A stretch of DNA of 47,469 nucleotides from SHXR01 sp046160305 (GTDB taxonomy: Bacteria; Pseudomonadota; Gammaproteobacteria; Burkholderiales; SG8-39), in the NCBI GenBank assembly GCA_046160305.1, contig JBJXGX010000064.1, forward strand, positions 1-47,469. Direction: 5' to 3'. The stretch's first letter is position 1. Each line of letters opens with the position of its first letter. Positions 44,401 to 47,469 of the stretch are shown here, piece by piece. The position numbers were made by a program, and so were the translations under genes. Under the pieces are notes generated by a model. It searched no databases and was not told the DNA's origin. It saw only the letters and a program-made list of their open reading frames with translations.

Positions 44401-44536
44401 CCGCTTCGATCTTGCGGATCGCAAAGCGCGAGCAGCTGACCCGTTGCGCTAGTTCCTCCTGCGTCAGGTCGAGCGCTTTCCGGCGCCGTCGCAACCAATA
44501 ACCAAAAGAGGATGTCCGTTCGGCACGCTCATCCAC
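41435..44536 (-). CDS. Large XRE-AAA-TPR transcriptional regulator
   Basis: 1033 residues from GTG 44536. Domains: N-terminal XRE helix-turn-helix (residues ~8-62, LRRRRKALDLTQEELAQRVS then FAIRKIEADERRPS); linker (~65-130); AAA ATPase with Walker A GEPGIGKSR and Walker B LIVAVDDIHWVDD (~140-500); and a long helical C-terminal half with TPR-like repeats (LGMAYRRGDLYQRATTC, YHLGTVAWSNGRNAEA). It belongs to the SARP/LuxR/MalT-like signal-transduction ATPases, here with an XRE DNA-binding domain at the N-terminus. The open frame continues upstream but reads non-coding. It is divergent from the methyltransferase gene across a region with a GTCACCCC palindrome and may regulate it or itself; inducer unknown. 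Confidence 0.9.
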   Translation of the reverse strand: MDERAERTSSFGYWLRRRRKALDLTQEELAQRVSCSRFAIRKIEADERRPSRALAERLADRLAVPADERAAFLEAARAIHRIEQLAVGSKPVSTPANLPVARSDTATGFRSASNPLAPIATPALSDLGRLPFVGRGAQFGQLRGLIANLATGNGYVALIEGEPGIGKSRLIGEVIRHAESLGLPTLLSSCYEIEQGMPYQPVIELVTQALDHCASGTLGRLPPISLAEIASLVPTVAERVPDLPVLSTQLTEARQARLFHAIEQLFDTLAGSGPLIVAVDDIHWVDDASLQFLHTVARHTARRRILLILAYRGEEIVGNARVATLLESIRRDPSTRHFPLSRLTEADTRLLLAAADPAFHAPAVGLSLHRETDGHPFFLISMMQSIADQGLPGGADSRSSPTAKSLPEAVRNSVRARLAHVPREARALLDVAAVLGRRFKFDTLLAATKASAPALLDMIDTLVQRGLLREEEVGGDYDFSHDKIREAVYVDIGGARRMLLHRAVAEALEPHAGGPSDERAAHLAEHFARGQVWAKAVAYLVKAVERSQRLFATRESLGLLDRVIELIDAHPDAAAEDIRLRIREQRGTTRAQAGQIDGAVADFEHVIAAARMAGDPVRERDLMIQLGMAYRRGDLYQRATTCLSEALAASRSMHDEPHAADALYHLGTVAWSNGRNAEAILHHQEAVEICERLALTDLVAVQAFHGRGEAYFADAKPALAIECYLRSTAFAKGIGDKSYESENLMMIGWANLGSMGLGDYPHAIKHLDAGLAIAQAADLAWHIGPLRIARDHIRHCLGQFGEAWQGLNETLTQLESLNLVRYQIMACNMLGHLLLDLSLDTKATEAFDRGLGIAQQASITHWTPLLHVNRAIARMRQGALDIDRELEGALKHSLQNREGWFLPRCYEGLAELHVRRGDAKQCNHYADQLQSLGEQGNLREAIARAHRWRGEAMLASGNLEAAANALGTALEASEQLGTMRLSWDIRGALARVAREAERPGEAKRHDTAARDLSARIEASLRGSDLESGLGDLA

Positions 44537-44616
44537 GGATGACCCGCCCAATGTGTCTTTGTCGCAACGTGTCTTAGTCGTTTTGCTGATGCAATCGAGT
44601 GTAACCCAGCGCCGCG

Positions 44617-44659
44617 CTGTCCCCCTATTTGTCCCCCAATTTGTCACCCCGGGGGTGAC
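44617..44659. promoter_or_regulatory. C-rich direct repeats and near-perfect palindrome upstream of the regulator
   Basis: GTCACCCC (44643-44650) and GGGGTGAC (44652-44659) form a palindrome with one central base, a likely protein-binding site in the 201-nt divergent region between the regulator and the methyltransferase. Just beside it, TGTCCCCCTATT and TGTCCCCCAATT (44619-44642) are C-rich direct repeats; their complement TTGGGGGACA resembles the TTGGGGACAG at the edge of the REP-like copy at 36406, so they may be a decayed repeat arm. Confidence 0.45.
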
Positions 44660-44737
44660 CAGCATCCACGGTCGATCCGCTGAAATGCCATCCGTAGCAA
44701 CGCAGTTCTTTCAACCCTTGCTTGATGGAGATCCACC

Positions 44738-45562
44738 ATGAATACCGCGACCCTACCCGCCGTCGACTTTGCGGCGATCAAGACCAGACAGCAGTCGGCC
44801 TGGACAGCCGGCGACTATGCCGTTGTCGGCACGACCCTGCAAATCGTCGGCGAATCCCTATGCGAGGCGATCGACCTGCGCGCCGGGTCGAAGGTTCTCG
44901 ATGTCGCAGCCGGGAATGGCAACGCCTCGCTTGCGGCGGCCCGGCGCTGGTGCGACGTCGTTGCAACGGACTACGTCGTGGCGCTGCTCGATCGGGCGCG
45001 TGTGCGGGCTGGTGCCGAATGCCTCGCAATCGAATTCAAGGAGGCCGATGCCGAGGCGCTGCCTTTCGCGGACAACTCTTTCGATGCAGTGCTCTCGACG
45101 TTCGGCGTCATGTTCACGCCCAACCAGGACCTAGCGGCACGGGAGCTCATGCGCGTATGCAAACCGGGTGGAAAGATCGGCTTGGCTAATTGGACGCCGG
45201 GCAGCCTGGTCGGCGAGATGTTCAAGCTGATCGGCAAGTACGCGCCACCGCCTGCCGGCGCCAAGTCGCCTGCGCTTTGGGGCACCGAGGCGCGGCTTCG
45301 CGAGATGTTCGGCGACCAGGCGCGTGTCATCGACGCCACCCGTAAGCATTTCGTCTTTCGCTATCGCTCGGCCGAGCATTGGCTCAATGTGTTCAAGACC
45401 TACTACGGCCCGATGCTGAAGACGTTCGGCGCGTTGCCCGCCGAAAAGCAAAGCGAGCTCGCTCGGGATCTGATCGAGCTGGCCGAACGATTCAACCGGG
45501 GCGGTGATGGTACGTTGATCGCCCCGAGTGAGTACCTGGAAGTCGTGATCACCAAGAAGTAA
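44738..45562 (+). CDS. Class I S-adenosylmethionine-dependent methyltransferase
   Basis: 274 residues from ATG 44738 with GGAGA upstream. Rossmann-fold motif I VLDVAAGNGNASLAAA (residues ~51-66), the acidic end of strand 2 VVATDYV, motif II EADAEALPFADNSFDAVLSTFGVMF, and the late RVCKPGGKIGLANWTPGS; typical of the UbiE/Methyltransf_11 group. Residues 150-274 form a helical cap with RSAEHWLNVFKTYYGPM, possibly the substrate lid. No leader. It is divergent from the XRE-AAA regulator and 37 nt upstream of the haloperoxidase-like gene, with which it may be co-transcribed. Substrate unknown. Confidence 0.88.
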   Translation: MNTATLPAVDFAAIKTRQQSAWTAGDYAVVGTTLQIVGESLCEAIDLRAGSKVLDVAAGNGNASLAAARRWCDVVATDYVVALLDRARVRAGAECLAIEFKEADAEALPFADNSFDAVLSTFGVMFTPNQDLAARELMRVCKPGGKIGLANWTPGSLVGEMFKLIGKYAPPPAGAKSPALWGTEARLREMFGDQARVIDATRKHFVFRYRSAEHWLNVFKTYYGPMLKTFGALPAEKQSELARDLIELAERFNRGGDGTLIAPSEYLEVVITKK

Positions 45563-45599
45563 CACACGGATTACCAATCCCATTCTTAAGGAGCATCCA

Positions 45600-46724
45600 A
45601 TGAAAACAATGATCAGCGTCGTCTCACTCGCCGTCGTAACAACATGGGTTCCCACCTCCTGGGCGAACACGAGCGCGACCGAGCAAGCACATAACTCGCC
45701 GACTTTGACGTGGAATCGGATCGCGCTGGAAGCGGTAGAGCGCGCCAAACCCAATCAACTTCAGGCACTACGGTTGCTGGCGTATGTGTCGCTGGCGCAG
45801 TACGCAGCATTCGCGGAAACTAAACATGAATCCAACGACGCCGTTGCAACCTCCTCGATGCGGGTCATCGGCGGGTTGTTTCCTTCGCAGGTCGCGTTCG
45901 TAGAAGATCGCCATCGTCAGCACGTGCCGCGCGCCGCCGACACTGAGCTTCCGGTTGCGCGGCATTTGCTTGCGGAGGCGCAGCAGGACCGCTTCTCGCA
46001 AACGTGGACGGGTCAAGCACCGCAGGCGCCCTTCACTTGGCGTAGCCTGGTGAATCCTCCCGCGCCGCCTGCACTGCCGGCGCTCGGTGCCATGCGCACA
46101 TTCCTGGTCGATTCTGGCAGTGTCTTTCGATCCGCACCACCGCCCGCGCACGACAGTACGCGGTTTCGGGACGATCTGGCGGAGGTGCGACGCCACACCG
46201 CAGCGTCGACGGAAGAATCGACGCGCATCGCGAAGTTCTACGACATGACCACGGGAACGCTGGTGGCCGGCTTCTGGAACGAACGCGCGACAGAGCTTAT
46301 TCGCAAAAACGCCGTCGGCGAGCTGCAAGCCGCACGCGTCCTAGCGACGATGAATGTGGCCATGATGGACGCCGCGATCAGCTGCCACGACACGAAGTAC
46401 ACGTATTGGGTGCCGCGCCCGTCACAGGCCGATACGTCCATCAAGCCGCTCATTAGCGTGCCCAACCATCCGTCGTATCCCAGCAATCACTCATGCATCT
46501 CGACCGCAGCCGGACTCGTTCTTGCCCACTTCTTTCCGCAGGATCGCGGCCGACTCGAAGCAATTGCCGTTGAAGCGGGAATCTCGCGGATCTACGCCGG
46601 CCTGCACTTTCGGTTTGATGTGGATGCCGGCGAGGAGATCGGCCGCAAGGTGGCGAACGTGGCGATTGCCCGTCACGATTCCGTGTTGGCTCGCTGGACA
46701 CGGACGTTGATCGCAAGAAACTGA
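45600..46724 (+). CDS. Secreted vanadium-dependent haloperoxidase/PAP2 family phosphatase
   Basis: 374 residues, signal peptide MKTMISVVSLAVVTTWVPTSWA, and the helical haloperoxidase/PAP2 fold. The complete oxyanion site is present: Lys and Arg in KYTYWVPRP (K-x6-R), Ser and His in YPSNHS, and the Arg and His of SRIYAGLHFRFD (R-x5-H). By family such proteins oxidise halides with vanadate and peroxide, or dephosphorylate. The site alone does not tell which. RBS AAGGAG at 7 nt from ATG 45600. A degenerate homologue lies at 26288. Sequence context: after a methyltransferase, before cysteine synthase. Confidence 0.92.
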   Translation: MKTMISVVSLAVVTTWVPTSWANTSATEQAHNSPTLTWNRIALEAVERAKPNQLQALRLLAYVSLAQYAAFAETKHESNDAVATSSMRVIGGLFPSQVAFVEDRHRQHVPRAADTELPVARHLLAEAQQDRFSQTWTGQAPQAPFTWRSLVNPPAPPALPALGAMRTFLVDSGSVFRSAPPPAHDSTRFRDDLAEVRRHTAASTEESTRIAKFYDMTTGTLVAGFWNERATELIRKNAVGELQAARVLATMNVAMMDAAISCHDTKYTYWVPRPSQADTSIKPLISVPNHPSYPSNHSCISTAAGLVLAHFFPQDRGRLEAIAVEAGISRIYAGLHFRFDVDAGEEIGRKVANVAIARHDSVLARWTRTLIARN

Positions 46725-46814
46725 TCGTCTCGCTCCATGCATTGCGTGCAACGGGGGCAGAATTCCCCGTTGTGCGAAAATTCCAGCACATCGCGTTTCA
46801 ACGAGGAGAGCCCT

Positions 46815-47469
46815 GTGAAGATCGCCAGCAACGTGACCGAACTGGTCGGCAACACCCCGCTGGTTCGAATCAACCGGCTCACACAGGGCTGCCACGCCGA
46901 GGTTCTCGCCAAGCTCGAGTTTTTCAACCCGGGTCTCTCGGTGAAGGATCGCATCGGCGTCGCGATGATCGAAGCGGCCGAGCGGGCTGGGTTGATTGGG
47001 CCCGAGACAATCATCGTTGAGCCGACCAGCGGGAACACCGGTATCGCCATCGCGATGGTTTGTGCCGCAAAGGGCTATCGCTCAATTCTCACGATGCCGG
47101 AGACGATGAGCCGGGAGCGGCGGGCGCTGATCCGCGCCTATGGTGCAGAGCTGGTGTTGACGCCCGCAGCCGAGGGTGCGATGGGCGCCGTCAAGCGTGC
47201 CGAGGAAATCGTTGCGTCCGATCCAAAGAAGTACTTCATGCCGCAGCAGTTCGAAAATGCCGCGAATCCGGACGTGCATCGCCGGACCACCGCAGAAGAA
47301 ATCTGGCGGGATACGGATGGCCGCGCCGACGTCCTGGTGTCTGGTGTCGGGACGGGCGGCACGATCAGCGGTGTTGGACAGGTGATCAAGGCGAGGAAGC
47401 CCAGTTTTCGATGCATAGCGGTCGAGCCGGATGCCTCGCCAGTTTTATCTGGCGGGCAGAAGGGGCCGC
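46815..47469 (+). CDS. cysK: Cysteine synthase A (3' partial)
   Basis: GTG start at 46815, 5 nt after GAGGAGAG. The open frame runs to the window edge, so about 218 of the usual ~310-320 residues are visible. PLP enzyme of the cysteine synthase family: VTELVGNTPLVRINRL at the start, PLP Lys in NPGLSVKDRIGVAMI, the substrate loop in TSGNTG, PQQFENAANPDVHRRTTAEEIW, and the phosphate-binding VGTGGTISG. It makes L-cysteine from O-acetylserine and sulfide. CysK fits better than CysM because of the PQQFENPANP-type segment. It follows the haloperoxidase by 90 nt. The C-terminus cannot be judged. Confidence 0.93.
   Translation, partial: MKIASNVTELVGNTPLVRINRLTQGCHAEVLAKLEFFNPGLSVKDRIGVAMIEAAERAGLIGPETIIVEPTSGNTGIAIAMVCAAKGYRSILTMPETMSRERRALIRAYGAELVLTPAAEGAMGAVKRAEEIVASDPKKYFMPQQFENAANPDVHRRTTAEEIWRDTDGRADVLVSGVGTGGTISGVGQVIKARKPSFRCIAVEPDASPVLSGGQKGP

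Noticed and set aside
46725..46814. A riboswitch or leader upstream of cysK
   Set aside because: Only 90 nt separate the two genes and I could not draw a convincing S-box or similar fold.
1..47469. tRNA, rRNA, CRISPR array, integrase, transposase or phage gene
   Set aside because: None seen on either strand; no spaced short repeats and no transposase or integrase motifs. The GGGGACAGACC palindromes occur only twice and lack a transposase.

Overview
This is a high-GC, gene-dense proteobacterial chromosome segment. The set of genes fits a betaproteobacterium of the Burkholderiales type: several tripartite-tricarboxylate-transporter (TTT/Bug family) periplasmic binding proteins, a complete branched-chain-amino-acid-type ABC operon, HpcH/HpaI aldolase, luciferase-like flavin oxidoreductases, a thiolase/DUF35 pair and an HpaB-type hydroxylase. 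That placement rests on gene content only; there is no rRNA or tRNA to anchor it. I see no prophage, insertion sequence, CRISPR array or conjugation gene.

Layout. (1) 1-5829, plus strand: a liv-type ABC importer with two tandem, closely related binding proteins, two permeases and two ATPases. (2) 5888-8829, minus strand: HDOD signalling protein, lipoprotein with a methyltransferase fold, HpcH/HpaI aldolase. (3) 9090-10569, plus strand: dienelactone hydrolase, then a DsbA/FrnE-type thiol oxidoreductase whose active-site Cys codon is TGA, followed at the right distance by a SECIS-like hairpin. This is a candidate selenoprotein and the most notable item here. (4) 10593-16845, minus strand: probable operon of OYE-type Fe-S flavoenzyme, TTT binding protein, amidohydrolase, TTT binding protein and luciferase-like monooxygenase. 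(5) 17006-26130: lipoprotein, alpha/beta hydrolase, GNAT acetyltransferase, TauD/TfdA dioxygenase, two intact TTT binding proteins, a divergent SDR, a TauE/SafE permease, and three decayed genes (two TTT binding proteins and a LysR regulator). (6) 26288-36399: haloperoxidase-like protein without catalytic residues; thiolase/DUF35 pair divergent from a plus-strand run of acyl-CoA ligase, sulfite-oxidase-like protein, SDR, FMN-dependent 2-hydroxyacid oxidase and two luciferase-like enzymes, the last flanked by two long inverted repeats. (7) 36497-41438: FAD dehydrogenase, secreted metallo-beta-lactamase-fold hydrolase, HpaB-like hydroxylase with a PcaD-like hydrolase. (8) 41435-47469: very large XRE-AAA-TPR regulator, methyltransferase, haloperoxidase/PAP2 protein and the start of cysteine synthase.

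Taken together the region reads as a catabolic island for organic or aromatic acids: high-affinity uptake (ABC and TTT binding proteins), CoA activation, oxidation by flavin, Fe(II) and Mo enzymes, ring or lactone hydrolysis, and aldol or thiolytic cleavage. Specific substrates cannot be read from the sequence. The TTT binding proteins are orphans here, with no TctA/TctB membrane subunits in the window.
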